From the NCBI RefSeq assembly GCF_024362695.1, contig NC_065417.1:13323001-13387000 (forward strand): a DNA stretch of 64,000 nucleotides. The letters are read 5' to 3'. The notes under the pieces are model-generated. The model ran no database searches and was not told the origin of the DNA. It was given only the letters and a program-made list of their open reading frames with translations. Both the position numbers and the translations under genes were made by a program. Source of the stretch: Pectinophora gossypiella. Its lineage: Eukaryota; Arthropoda; Insecta; Lepidoptera; Gelechiidae. This document shows positions 20,106 to 30,056 of the stretch, piece after piece (within the stretch, counting starts at the first letter, position 1; every line of letters begins with the position of its first letter).

Positions 20106-20317
20106 CTTGTCTTTGGAGTTTGACATTGTGGAAAGGATTTGCCATTCTAAGTGAGATGTTTTTGCAAATTGCCCAGGGTGCGTCAGAAGTAAGGGATAGA
20201 TGTATTATGTCACTCGAGGAGGCTCCATTCTTGTACCTTCTACTTACTATTAAGAAGTATATACTGTGGGAATATCTCCCTAGGCAGGTTGTTGCGACAT
20301 CTGATTACAGTATTAAA

Positions 20318-20455
20318 TATTGGCACTCGAAGGACGTATACCCTGACGATTGGACCCGGTTACTCTAGAGGCGGGTAATCAGCTCGCGACAACATGTACC
20401 GGGTGAGAGCCCTCAGCGCACCCTATTTGTCCGGCAAAGTTGTTAATGCCAAAAA
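20318..20455 (+). mobile_element. LINE-g copy with internal deletion
   Basis: The start (aaggacgtataccctgacga, then aatcagctcgcgacaac) matches the LINE-g coding part at 30.95 kb. It jumps straight to taccgggtgagagccctcag of the 3' UTR, so about 180 bases are missing. Confidence 0.6.
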
Positions 20456-20675
20456 AACTGTGGGAATAACCCGCTACATAACAGTTCAATCACAAATAAA
20501 TCCGTCCAACACTTGTATGATCTAAAGCAAATACAAATAAACACTACCAGACGAGCAAAAAACTACGAAAATTAACATTTTCCGCAACTTCACGGGCTCT
20601 TGAACTCAATTTTTAGAGGTCTGCAGTCAAACCATTGAATATATAATTCAAATTCTGTATAACATTATTTTTTTA

Positions 20676-20966
20676 AACAGCCTATAGACGTCCCATTTCT
20701 GGGTACAGGCCACCCCTTAATCAACCGGAGGGCGTATGGAGCATACTCCACCACGCTGTTCGACTCCGGGTTGGTGGAAATCATTTTGCGGCTAATAGCC
20801 GGGACCAACGGCTTAACGTGCCCTCCGAAGTACGGAATCGTCTTACTTTTGCAGACAATCACAGTCAGTCGCACAAACTGATTTTGACAATGTCTCCATC
20901 GGGAATGAAACCCGGATCTCCAGATCGTGAGCCTAACGCTCTAATCACTAGACCACAGAGGCTGCT
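20676..20966 (-). mobile_element. SINE-3, near full-length
   Basis: On the minus strand there is a tRNA-like head (tctagtgattagagcg and a degraded B box), the central block (ccgtacttcggagggcacg) and the tail with ggctgtttaaa. The usual cagcagtggg of the tail is mutated (cccatttctggg on the plus strand). Confidence 0.7.
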
Positions 20967-21030
20967 GATTTTTTGTTGAAGCATACCTGGCATACTTGAA
21001 GCATAGTGGATGTATATACTATACACCTTT

Positions 21031-21157
21031 GCCTTTGGCGGCTCAATAGTAACCCTGACACCAGGGTTGATAAGGTTGGTAATCCACCTCTCAACCCACA
21101 CGAGAGAAGAAGACCTTTGCCTACCCCTGCAGGGACACAGGCGTGATGCTATGTGTT
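21031..21157 (+). mobile_element. SINE-2 tail joined to a second retroposon tail
   Basis: The first 85 bases are the SINE-2 3' end (cctgacaccagggttgataa and a gagaagaag end). The next 40 (tttgcctacccctgcaggga, aggcgtgatgctatgtgttg) match a LINE-type tail also seen at 33.74, 46.68 and 57.6 kb. Confidence 0.5.
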
Positions 21158-21261
21158 GTATCAAAATTTTAAAAGTTATTCCATAATTAGCCTAAACAAA
21201 CTAAGTTTACTCTTTTTTTAAATTATGGATCTACCTACCTGATTTATACGTTTACAAGCCC

Positions 21262-21360
21262 TGATTTAAACGCGGTAAGAACCCGATATTATGTGTTTTA
21301 ATTATCATACCACTTTCCCACCGGGGTAAGTAGAGACCGTAGTCTCCCGCAGAAAACCGA
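21262..21360 (-). mobile_element. FB-1 end fragment next to a LINE-a tail
   Basis: The first 45 bases (ctgatttaaacgcggtaaga, acccgatattatgtgtttta) are one arm of FB-1. The next (tttcccaccggggtaagtag on the plus strand) is the minus-strand LINE-a 3' end. Confidence 0.5.
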
Positions 21361-21719
21361 CTGCATATACGCCTTCTTTTGATTATTTTTCTGTATATTA
21401 AGTAGTTGTTTTTCTTTTTTAAGAGCAAGTTCAAAAGTACCTGTCTGTTCATCATCTATTATATCGTATGTTATTTATTTTTGGTACAAACAATTAATTT
21501 ATTATTTTATACTACAGACCCCCATCACACGCTTGACCGGCACGCTCTTGACTAGTTTTTGTAGTCCATCACTTGAATGTTCCAAAGTTTTTTTTTTACT
21601 TTTAATGTATAGATTATTAGTACATAGATAAGTAATGAACTAGCCTGAAGACGTTTTTATAATGACTCATGTATGATTGGCAATTGGCTGCGGAATTGCG
21701 GACATTGCTCTTAAAGGTT
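21361..21719. other. No feature recognised
   Basis: AT-rich sequence; a short T-run occurs near 21587. Confidence 0.4.
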
Positions 21720-22046
21720 GGGCTGTCAGATAATATATAGCTCTCTCTCTCTCTTTATTTAAGAGCTGCGCTCTTGTCGGTGGATTAATCGCCATTCTTC
21801 TTCCCGCCAAAACCTTCACCTCCCGATACGACACGACCTGCACCTTCTCTTTTATTTGTTTCATAAATGGTATCCTAGGTCTACCCCTTCCTCTCTTCCC
21901 TTCAATTTTTCCTTCTATAATGTTTGTTATAAATGAATCATGTCGTATCAGGTGGCCAATCATATTTCCTCTCCTGTTCTCTATAGTTTTCAATATGGTT
22001 CTCTTTTCTTCAACTCTTTCCAGCACTTTTTCATTTGACACCATTT
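21720..22046 (-). mobile_element. LINE-b1 C-terminal remnant
   Basis: The minus-strand frame starts MVSNEKVLERVEEKRTILK and contains MIGHLIRHDSFITNIIEGK and GKRGRGRPRIPFMKQIKEK, homologous to the 1.8-kb copy but clearly diverged. The terminal part (aagagctgcgctcttgtcgg on plus) is retained and followed by a ct repeat. Confidence 0.7.
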
Positions 22047-22146
22047 CAACAATAGCTACAGAATAACTATAGCAATAGCTATAGTTTCAATATATAGCTA
22101 CAGAATAAAAAAATAATATCTCGGGCTTGTTATGAGCGCATTATCA

Positions 22147-22540
22147 TCATGAGCGCATTGGTGGACTGGTACGACTCGCCGCTGCTGAACCGCTGGGTGC
22201 TTTTTTTTTTCTTTTTGTGACTTATTGTAGATTTGCCGCAGATGGCATTAACTACTTGGCCGGACAAATGGGGAGCGCTGAAGGCTCTCACCCGGTACAA
22301 CGTTTAAGACAACAGGCCTGAGGGTGCCCAGTTGGGCGCGAACCTCGGCTCAGGGCGTCGTCTGAGAGGAAAAATATTTGAAAGAATTTATCGACCCTAG
22401 TGGGTCGATAGCGATAAGCGCTGAATGAGGGAAATCGTCGACCACGCCGGCGGGGTCGGTATCGGGGACCAACCGCTGGGTGCGATTGCACGCTGTTACA
22501 TAGCTGCTCGCGGCTTCGGTGATTCGGGGCTTTAACCGGC
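22147..22540 (+). other. GC-rich unit split by a LINE-g insertion
   Basis: The outer parts (22147-22200 and 22484-22535) are much more GC-rich than the surroundings. Between them, 22201-22470 is a minus-strand LINE-g copy with a T-run start, flanked by perfect 13-bp aaccgcgtgggtgc-type duplications: aaccgctgggtgc at 22188-22200 and 22471-22483. Without the insertion, about 23 codons read MSALVDWYDSP then LLNRWVRLHAVT to a stop. This may be an exon relic or chance. Confidence 0.4.
22201..22470 (-). mobile_element. LINE-g 5'-truncated insertion, 13-bp TSD
   Basis: The plus strand starts with a T-run, then gtgacttattgtagatttgc and the full 3' UTR, and ends within the conserved C-terminal codons of the LINE-g ORF. 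The duplication aaccgctgggtgc on both sides is perfect, supporting target-primed reverse transcription. Confidence 0.8.
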
Positions 22541-22590
22541 CAAGTAGTCAATGCTATCTGCGGCAAATCTACAATAAGTCACGTCAAAAA
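22534..22590 (+). mobile_element. LINE-g tail, plus strand
   Basis: Reads ccggccaagtagtcaatgct, ctgcggcaaatctacaataa and gtcacgtc followed by A residues. It lies 64 bp from the opposite-strand copy, producing an inverted pair. Confidence 0.7.
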
Positions 22591-23327
22591 AAAACAACCA
22601 AGACTGGTTCACCCTGGCCGTAAACTAACTTCATCGGGATAGATGGCCACATAAAATTCATACCGGGTGGCCGTAAGCGACATTTTTAAAAGATTAAAAT
22701 AGATAAACAAAACATTTCGTATTTTAAGGGCTGAAGGGTCTTGCACCAGCTAAATATTTGGCAATGTTACCTACTGAATAAAGATATTAAATTAGAATAT
22801 AGCTATTGAATTAGAATTGGATAGGCAGAGATTTTTTTAGGAGACAACTTGTGAGTAGTTTAATAAGCAGTAAGTCTACTTTGCAATGTCTGAATGAAAC
22901 CCTATCAAAAATAAAAAAAAGAAGGCCACTAGGATTTGCCGTAGTGACTTCAAGGACTAAGCAGCAAGCCTGCAAAGAACATGAATTCATTCAGTAACTC
23001 CTTTAATGAGGAATTTCCTGCCTTAATCAACCGTTTAGCCGAGTGATATCTCGACGACAGCTAATTAGTGTGAGAGAATTATTTAAACAGGATATCCGTT
23101 GGCGAATTCTTATTGTGTTTCCATTATTATGAATTGGGTCGGTGTATTGATAGCGGGATATAGGTCTTTGACATATATATTTAGTTTGGTGTTCTCACTC
23201 GGCGCTTATCGCTATCGTCCCGCTTAGGGTCTATTAATTCTTTCAAATATAAAGCTTTTCAGAACATGCCCTGAATCGAGGATCACGCTCAAATAGCCTC
23301 CTGTTCCCCTCCAGGTCTGTTGTCTTA
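22591..23327. other. No gene; small LINE-h end near 22765
   Basis: The words gttacctactgaataaagat (22765-22784) match the LINE-h 3' terminus. Otherwise nothing is recognised. Confidence 0.4.
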
Positions 23328-23470
23328 AATAACCGGGTGAGAGCCCTCAGCGCACCCCCTTTGTCCGGCCAAGTAGTTAATGACATATGCGGCAAATCTT
23401 CTATCGTGTGGGTTGTGAGGTGGATTACCAACGCCATCAACCGTGACTTATTAGTCACGTAAAAAAAAAG
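23328..23470 (+). mobile_element. LINE-g tail interrupted by a SINE-2 tail
   Basis: LINE-g sequence (accgggtgagagccctcagc to gcggcaaatct) stops at about 23398. A minus-strand SINE-2 end (tatcgtgtgggttgtgaggt) occupies 23399-23445, then LINE-g-like gtgacttattagtcacgt and A residues resume. This is a nested or rearranged insertion. Confidence 0.55.
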
Positions 23471-23489
23471 ATGATATTTACACTCTCTC

Positions 23490-23592
23490 CACCAACCCGC
23501 AGTGGAGCAGCGTGGTGGAGTATTCTCCGGTTGATTGGGGGAGGCCTGTGCCCAGCAGTGGGACGCATATAGGCTGTTTATGTTTATGTATT
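23490..23592 (+). mobile_element. SINE-3 tail fragment
   Basis: Carries ccaccaacccgcagtggagc, gaggcctgtgcccagcagtg and ggctgtttatgtttatg. Confidence 0.65.
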
Positions 23593-24803
23593 TACACTAG
23601 CAATCTACGTGCTTGGTGGGTATACAGCCCCTAAGCGACCGAATTAGGGAGTATAGTCCACCACAATGCTTCCAAATGAGAAAACAAGAGCGATACACGA
23701 TTCAGGGTTGCCGCGTAGTCCCAAGATTAACAGGACTAAAAGTAAAAGAGAAATTAAAGAAAGAAAGAAATAAGGTAATGGAGAATCAAAGACGATTATA
23801 AAACGCAGCAACTTTATTCTGTTTACTCCAGTGTTTATGTACGTATGTTTAGGTAAATTATGCACATACAAAACGCAACGAACCTTCAACTTGAATGGTA
23901 GCAATTATTGCTTACTTTTGTTCCCCTTTTCAAGTGAATTTTTACTTACAAATACTTACAATGTAACAGGGCATAATGTATGTTTGGGCAAGTCACTATT
24001 CTACAATAGGGACTGGTAAGTTAAATAAGTTGTTTTGAAACAGCCTTTTGTGAGTAAATACCCTTTATGTAGCTTCTTAAGTCTGTTGACATAGAATAAG
24101 TAGGTATTTAAGTCCATGTTTAAATTTTTGCCGGTTTAATTGTAGTATTATGGAAAAATCTATTTGGTACGTCACAGAAAGAACAGAAACTGCACTATTT
24201 AATATAATATGAACGATAAAAGGTAGAAAACCTTTTTTTTTTTAAAAAAAAACAATATAATTTACAGCTACTTTTTTATGTAAAGATAGATATTTCTTTG
24301 CATAAAGAGTACCTGTAAATTATTTTGTCTTTTTTATAACGTACTTATTTAAAAATAAATAAAAAATCCAATTTGGAATACACTGTCAGACAATCGTCGT
24401 GTAAAAATTTAATCGCGTTCGACTGTTTTTATGGAATTTAAATCGATAATTAAGATGGCGGTGAAAGGCATTCTTGGAACTGTGTTGCGTATGCGCTTAT
24501 AGTCGATATTCCGTGAATGCGGATTGTATTGACTACTGATACGTGCTGGATTTTGTAGGATACATACAGATTCTATATACGGATGTTCAAGTTTTCTTTC
24601 AAGGCTTTAGTAGAAAGGAAATAGTGTGGAGTAGTTACTGCTGGCTGGTTAAAAATCGTATGTTGAAATCACAAAAACTCATAAAGATACATAATAATGT
24701 GTAGAGCCAGACAAATGGAACATAATTTTTTTACGCATTTTTTTGTCTTTGTTAAGTAGGTAGGAACTATACTAATAAATTAGGCATACATTTGCACAAG
24801 GGG
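23593..24803. other. No feature recognised
   Basis: About 1.2 kb of AT-rich sequence. Short ORFs (23613-24019) have no domains. No repeats matched. Confidence 0.4.
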
Positions 24804-24833
24804 CTTATTTTATTTTATTTTATTTTATTTTGT
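24804..24833 (+). repeat. (TTTTA)n microsatellite
   Basis: About six tandem attttt-type pentamers in a row. Confidence 0.8.
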
Positions 24834-25307
24834 TTGGGGAGCTTACAGCTTAATTAGTAACAAATAAGTAATTAAAATTAGCATAATTAAATTACATAAA
24901 CCTATTACAATAGATTTAAATTTGAACGACTGATACTTAATTTTTTTAAGTACGTTTAAGTTTATTAACCCAAGCAGGCCCAAAGGCTACGTATCAAAGA
25001 CGCAAAAAAAAAATCACTAACTCGAGAACTCCAAATTATCAAGCCGTTTATGTTTTATGTATTGCCAGGTTAAAATATAATAATTATTTGTAAACGTACA
25101 ACAATGAATTACTTTAATATGGTATCTTTGTGATAAATTAGCCGTGTCAAGCCATAACACGTGTTTCTGACGTATTTTTAGGTGAAAAAAAAAACCATAG
25201 ACAAAAAAGCTCGTATCAGAAAAAGCACAGGTCATCGACATTATTATGTGATTTGTAAAAAACTTGCTAGTTGCCGCCTCCGACTTTGCTTGGACTGCTT
25301 ATTTTTA
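24834..25307. other. No feature recognised
   Basis: AT-rich; a 74-codon ORF (25017-25241) is not recognised. Confidence 0.4.
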
Positions 25308-25554
25308 TCATCATCATCAATTTAAGAGCCACGCTCTTGTCGGTGTAGCATTTTCCATGCTACTTTTTTAGGGAAAAATAGGGCAGTGGTTTCCCTCTTG
25401 CCTTCCGCCCCGCAGTACTCTGTCTGACGCAAGTGGGATGGCGCCCAGAGTAGTCTATTACAAAGCCATACTAGGACTCCTGTCCTCCGCCTCTGCATAG
25501 TACTGACAGTTACTGCTGCCCTCTGTCAGGTTCCAGGTTACAGTCCCTGTGGCT
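25308..25554 (-). mobile_element. LINE-b2 3' end, long copy
   Basis: On the minus strand it begins cacagggactgtaacctgga, runs through aggagtcctagtatggcttt and agtactgcggggcggaaggc, and ends with the WKMLHRQERGS codons and a gatgatgatga tail. It matches 54998-55277 closely. Confidence 0.7.
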
Positions 25555-25574
25555 TATTTTTATACGTACATAAA

Positions 25575-25870
25575 ATCACGCATATTTCCCGTTGGGGTAG
25601 GCAGAGACCACGGAATTCCACTTATTACGATCTTGACACACCACTTTCTCCTTCTCCACTCTCATCAAAGTCTTCATGCATGCTCGTCAGTTTCGAATAC
25701 ACTTGGCCTGGCCTTTCTTTAATGCACCATGGATTTGATCGCGGTATGTACGCCTAGATCTTCCTCTTCCAACACTACCACTTACAGCCGCATCATGAAT
25801 CTTTTTTGTAAGTCTACTTTCATTCATTCTCTTTACATGATCGAGCCATCTAAGGATCATTCATTCCTTT
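25575..25870 (-). mobile_element. LINE-a C-terminal remnant, minus strand
   Basis: The minus-strand reading gives VKRMNESRLTKKIHDAAV, GRSRRTYRDQIHGALKKGQA and CMKTLMRVEKEKVVCQDRNK, ending SAYPNGKYA, with a frame break near the middle. It is a divergent copy of the family at 10.2 and 41.3 kb. Confidence 0.65.
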
Positions 25871-25984
25871 TCTTATTTCTATTTGAGTCTGAATCACAAT
25901 TTGAAAAAAAAAATACTTAAAATTGAAACTGTTGGTAACCACTGTCAAACGCGACTTTAACTTGACTTCTGTTTCCTACAAAGG

Positions 25985-26180
25985 GGTAGGCAGAGATAAT
26001 AGTATAAGAGGTGTATACATCCACCCCTCGCGAGCTATGTTCAAGTCCCATGTAATAGGGGACGAGTCTATTCTATTGTCATCAACCGGGCACAAACCAC
26101 GCGTGATATTAATTATCTGTGATCCAAATTTGAATTCAAACAAAGTCGAATTCAGATACAACACGACACGCAACTGTATA
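25985..26180 (+). mobile_element. LINE-g upstream fragment and unassigned repeat
   Basis: The words cccctcgcgagctatgttca, tcccatgtaataggggacga and caaccgggcacaaaccacg match a region that precedes the LINE-g ORF at 30.75 kb and recurs at 33.4, 46.7, 53.7 and 57.6 kb. Confidence 0.45.
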
Positions 26181-26208
26181 TTTATGCTTTGGCTAAGTTG
26201 TTAATCTA

Positions 26209-26274
26209 CAATTATACTCGCTCCTTGTTCGAGACGGTTAAATGTCGTCTCGAACAAGGAGCTTCGTATAATTG
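26209..26274. repeat. Long perfect-stem hairpin
   Basis: The arms 26209-26236 and 26246-26274 pair: a 17-bp perfect inner stem (GCTCCTTGTTCGAGACG), a small internal bulge, then a 9-bp outer stem (CAATTATAC). The loop is gttaaatgt. No surrounding element explains it. No T-tract or gene suggests a terminator role. Confidence 0.75.
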
Positions 26275-26314
26275 AGATAGAACTTCACTTACAGATTTGT
26301 TCGTTTAATCTTTT

Positions 26315-26695
26315 AATAAGTCACGTCAAAAGTCCAGGCTCAAGGTCTGCCAAAGAACGATTGAGCGTGGTGTGTTAGGTGTCAAACGAATTGATCGAGT
26401 CCGAAACACAACACTGCGTTCAAAAACGGGAATCGCTCATGTGAGACGAAAAGCCGCCAGACTCAAATGGGATTGAGTCGGACATGTTTGTCGCATGCAC
26501 CCTGAGCGGTAGGCACGGATCGTCACGCATTGGGTACCTCATGACGGGTACAGGCATCATGGTAGAGCTCGAAAGGGATGGCGTGACGACTTGGACGCTT
26601 GCCGGAGGGACTGGCCGGAGTATGCAGGACCACGAAAAATGGAAAGAGGAAGGAGAGGCCTTTGCCCAGCAGCGGGATCTTGTAGACTAGATTAG
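26315..26695 (+). mobile_element. LINE-d C-terminal remnant
   Basis: Across a few frame breaks the translation contains ERGVLGVKRIDRVRNTTLRS, KTGIAHVRRKAARLKWD, then GWRDDLDAW and RDWPEYAG, ending with the aggcctttgcccagcagcgg tail. This is the usual end of an RTE-like endonuclease-reverse transcriptase. A second copy is at 47.5-47.9 kb on the minus strand. Confidence 0.7.
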
Positions 26696-26699
26696 ATTA

Positions 26700-27097
26700 G
26701 ACTAGATACATATATTTGAAGTAAATATAAACAAACAGACAGAATTCACTCACAAATTTTCATAATATTCCACCTTGTGCTACACATTGTGTTAAGTTTT
26801 TAATTTTACTTTTTTTTTTCACAGTGGGTTATGTCACATGTGTCAACTGTCATTTCTATGTAGGGGATAATTAATTATGACTAGAACGTTGAAGATACGA
26901 TGATTGAAGGCATTCATCTAGTCGTTGGCATTACACCTTTTTTGTTAGCATCGAAGCAGTATAATTCCATAGTCTCTCCATACCGCGGGGGGATATAGGC
27001 GTGACTTTGTATACGTATGTACCTCAAAAAACAAAAGTTCAGTCACTGAGCCAAGCGAATTATTTGTAAACAGTTGTGAAATTATGAACCATTCATA
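26700..27097. other. No feature recognised
   Basis: AT-rich filler between retroposon tails; a T-run lies near 26811. Confidence 0.4.
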
Positions 27098-27168
27098 AAC
27101 ATACTTACATAGCCTATATATACGTCCCACTGCTGGGCACAGGCCTCCCCTCAATCAACCAGAGGGAT
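27098..27168 (-). mobile_element. SINE-3 tail fragment
   Basis: Plus-strand cccactgctgggcacaggcc and cctcaatcaacc are the complement of the SINE-3 3' end. Confidence 0.6.
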
Positions 27169-27265
27169 TCATAAACATAATCATAGTCATTTATTTGCTT
27201 AAAATATGGTATTTTAACATGGTAACAAGTGAAAATAAGTACATTATGATTAGCTTATCCGATAC

Positions 27266-27480
27266 CGATGGCTTACCGATGGCCGCTGGGGCGGAAGGGT
27301 TCTGGAGTGGCGGCCGCGTATCGGACGACGCTCAGTGGGTAGGCCCGCTACAAGGTGGACCGACGATCTGGTGAAGGTCGCGGGAAGCCGCTGGATGCGG
27401 GCACCGCAGGACCGATCGTCGTGGAGATCCTTGGGGGAGGCCTATGCCCAGCAGTGGGCGTCGTACGGTTGATGATGATT
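27266..27480 (+). mobile_element. LINE-c C-terminal remnant
   Basis: The frame reads RIGRRSVGRPATRWTDDLVK, VAGSRWMRAPQDRSSWRS, LGEAYAQQWASYG and a stop, followed by gatgatgat. The RWTDDL segment and AQQW ending are typical of LINE endonuclease-reverse transcriptase C-termini. The copy is 5'-truncated; other copies lie at 10.5, 59.7 and 62.35 kb. Confidence 0.75.
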
Positions 27481-27489
27481 AGCTTAGCT

Positions 27490-27710
27490 TATTAGTTGTC
27501 ATAATTATAAAGTTCATGTTTTTGTAGGTGTTTTTGGTCTATTACAGAAACGACATGTAACCAGGAGGACATGTAAGCAAAATCTACATGGAGGAAAGAT
27601 TGTGTGCCTCTTGGTAGATCCAGTATCCGTAGCGGCAAGGCTTGTGTATAAATACTGTGCTGAGTCTCTTAGGAATAACAATCCCTGAACAGCATAATGT
27701 AGTGCTGTAA
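27490..27710 (+). repeat. Unclassified repeat with a short coding-like stretch
   Basis: The first 75 bases (27490-27570, including ggtctattacagaaacgaca) recur inverted at 60355-60430. Downstream a frame reads HGGKIVCLLVDPVSVAARL and VYKYCAESLRNNNP before a stop. I do not recognise this peptide. The repeat may be a mobile element edge or an old duplicated exon. Confidence 0.35.
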
Positions 27711-27869
27711 TGGTGTTCTCTTGTAAAGTGTTGATTTAATCATCATTAATTCTCTTAACTATGAGGCTGGCATAACCACCAAGAGTGGCTCAAGCCTCGA
27801 AAAAAATTTGATGACTTATCGTACGTAATGCTCGTATCGAATATAATTCTGATAATCATTTAACATATA

Positions 27870-27948
27870 CCTCCTAAGGCCGAGATTTCCAGACACAATA
27901 GTTAAACAATGGGGTTTGGATTTTAAAAGGACATTTAGTCTTACGACT
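27870..27948 (-). mobile_element. MITE-2, 79-bp copy 3
   Basis: Inverted relative to the other two copies. The core aatagttaaacaatggggtt and left end cctcctaaggccga are well conserved; the right end has decayed. Confidence 0.6.
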
Positions 27949-27971
27949 GAAAGCGCAATTTCCTTTTTTGA

Positions 27972-28088
27972 AGGTGATTTATTGTAGATTTGTCGCAAAT
28001 GGCATTAACATGCACTAATTGGCCGGACTCTAAGCGTAAGTAGTCAATGCCATTTGCAGTAAATCTACAAAACTTAGGTCACGACAAA
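27972..28088. mobile_element. LINE-g tails as an inverted pair
   Basis: The left half is a minus-strand tail (T-run, tgatttattgtagatttgtc, ggcattaac) and the right half a plus-strand tail (gtagtcaatgccatttgcag, aaatctac and an A-run), only about 10 bases apart. Both are short and diverged. It resembles a fold-back element. Confidence 0.55.
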
Positions 28089-28112
28089 AAATAAAAGTGT
28101 CTCGAGATTTAT

Positions 28113-28405
28113 GATGAGAACTTTATTAGGTCAAATGCAAATATATCATTATTCAGTAGGTAACATACTTACACGATTCAAACGTCATTTTTGAATAACG
28201 CACGTCTCATCCGCCTAAAACTGCTGCAGATTCTCACAACCTGCATAGCCGGGGAAAAGAAGGTTCTTTTTTTTAAAAGCATAAAATACTGTTATACAAT
28301 TTATCTTTTTATCATTTGGCTGCCTAATATCAGTTCCCAGACAGCTAATTCTATGCATTTATATATCTAGATAATCACTAATTTTATAAACTCTTTTTTA
28401 CAAAA
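28113..28405 (-). mobile_element. LINE-h 3' UTR copy, minus strand
   Basis: Complement of the copy at 2.5 kb, including tattcagtaggtaacatact and cgtctcatccgcctaaaact. Sequence upstream of the UTR is absent. Confidence 0.6.
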
Positions 28406-28419
28406 CAAACTTTTAACAT

Positions 28420-28492
28420 AACAAATACTTTATTGCACAAAAAGGAAATACAAAACAAAAGAGAAATAGACAGAGTACAATAGGCGGCCTTA
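28420..28492 (-). mobile_element. CR1-type LINE tail fragment
   Basis: The stretch tactttattgcacaaaaagg and aataggcggcctta match the 3' UTR end of the CR1-type LINE at 48.5 kb. Confidence 0.55.
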
Positions 28493-28865
28493 GGTAGGAA
28501 AAAAAACATTCCATTTTCCGATGACACATACTTGTTCAACTACGTCTAAATACACACTTAATCTGTATCGATATTTAGCAAAAACCAAAGTTGTATTTGC
28601 AATCCGTTTTTTTAAGTTTCTCAATATTTATTACGATAATAGATAGTCTTAACAGCAAACGTAACTTTGCTAATTCGATAATCATTATTGTAGCCGTGCA
28701 AAGTTACATTTGCAGACGAATCTTAAGGTGAAGCGAAGAATACGGTGGAGAATATTTTTTTTCCAATAGTAATGATAATTTAGTGGTCATCGTAATGTTA
28801 TGCTAAGCGACCAATTCGGAGAATTATAATAATGAATAGTTATTAATTGAGTATGAAGACAGCCC
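28493..28865. other. No feature recognised
   Basis: AT-rich; no repeat matched. Confidence 0.4.
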
Positions 28866-29100
28866 GTGGGGTCGCGTGTATATTTCGGAAGGTTTGTCAC
28901 CGAAATACTGACGTGTGTCCATTGTACAACGTATTTTGGACGACACGACATTTGTACATTAATATACCATACAAAAACCGAGGTAAATAGCGAAACCAAA
29001 CTCGGAAGAGTATCACAAAGGATTTTTTTGTCGGACGTGCCCTGTCGGGAATCGAACACAAGACCTAAGGAATTCGTTTCAGGCAAATAGATATTTGGTG
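28866..29100 (-). mobile_element. Possible tRNA-derived SINE, one copy
   Basis: The minus strand has a B-box-like gttcgattcccgacagggc and a body rich in gtttggtttcgctatttacc. The plus-strand right end is gatgatgat. I see no clear A box and no second copy in the window. Confidence 0.3.
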
Positions 29101-30056
29101 TGATGATGATAACAACACACGAGCTGAGCGAGCGAAGCAAGCTTACCATAACAGCGGCTGGTCAAATGCAAGACAAGAATACAATCAATTTCATTCCGTT
29201 CTAGCATCGCACTATCATAATAATAATAATATAATAATAATATTTATTGACAAAAATATCGGTACATAGTTTTCCTTAAGTTAAGCATAATTGACATGAA
29301 TATAATTGAGTAGGTACCATAGCCGACTAAGTATATAAATACTTGTATTTCAGTCTATGATGCCTCTCTCCTGGAGAAAGACACAAAAATATAGCCAGCA
29401 TACAATCCTATGTTTCCATATATATATCATAATTATTACATTAGGATAAAAACCAAATTAGGAACACAGATTTCACGCTAGGACGAAAAACATAATGATA
29501 AAGTATATAAGGATTAAGGCAATTAGGGTAAAGAATAATAAGATAACAAATCTTAGGAAATCAAAAGAGTATCCATCGAATCAAATTACTATTAGTACTG
29601 TATTACTATTAATAGTAAATGATGCCATGGGTTATCTTTTGGATAAGTAAGTATCTATTTCCCGTATCGTTTCGTTCTATGGAATCAGACCAAATTGGCG
29701 GAAACACACACATGTGTAGACAGCATGTGTGCTGCAGGTGCCGAGCCACAACCTGTGGGTCCCCACCACAATAATGAAACAATTTCGATCGTTCCCGGAA
29801 TTGAAACTGGTAAAAGTGACCAAAATCTGCAAAAAGTGAAATTGAAACAGCAAAATTTGAATTTGAAACATATGTCTTGCACTTATAGTTAATTTTAAAT
29901 CACGCGAAAGAAATGAATTTGATATTTGAAATTAAATTTAAAACGTAAATAATCGCAATCATAAAGTATTAAACCACATGTGTAAAAGATTAACCTAATT
30001 TTTTTTTAGAAAAAAAAAATCGGAACATGTTGTGTCGCTTATATTACATATTATTT
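29101..30056. other. No gene; (ATA)n tract at 29215-29252
   Basis: Besides the short ata-rich tract, no ORF with a domain was found. ORFs near 29.69-29.89 kb overlap on both strands and look accidental. Confidence 0.4.

Noticed and set aside
20057..20368. 103-codon ORF
   Set aside because: It begins in a SINE-5 scrap and ends in a LINE-g fragment, with no domain.
28787..29149. 120-codon minus-strand ORF
   Set aside because: It overlaps a putative tRNA-derived SINE and an ORF on the other strand; no protein features.
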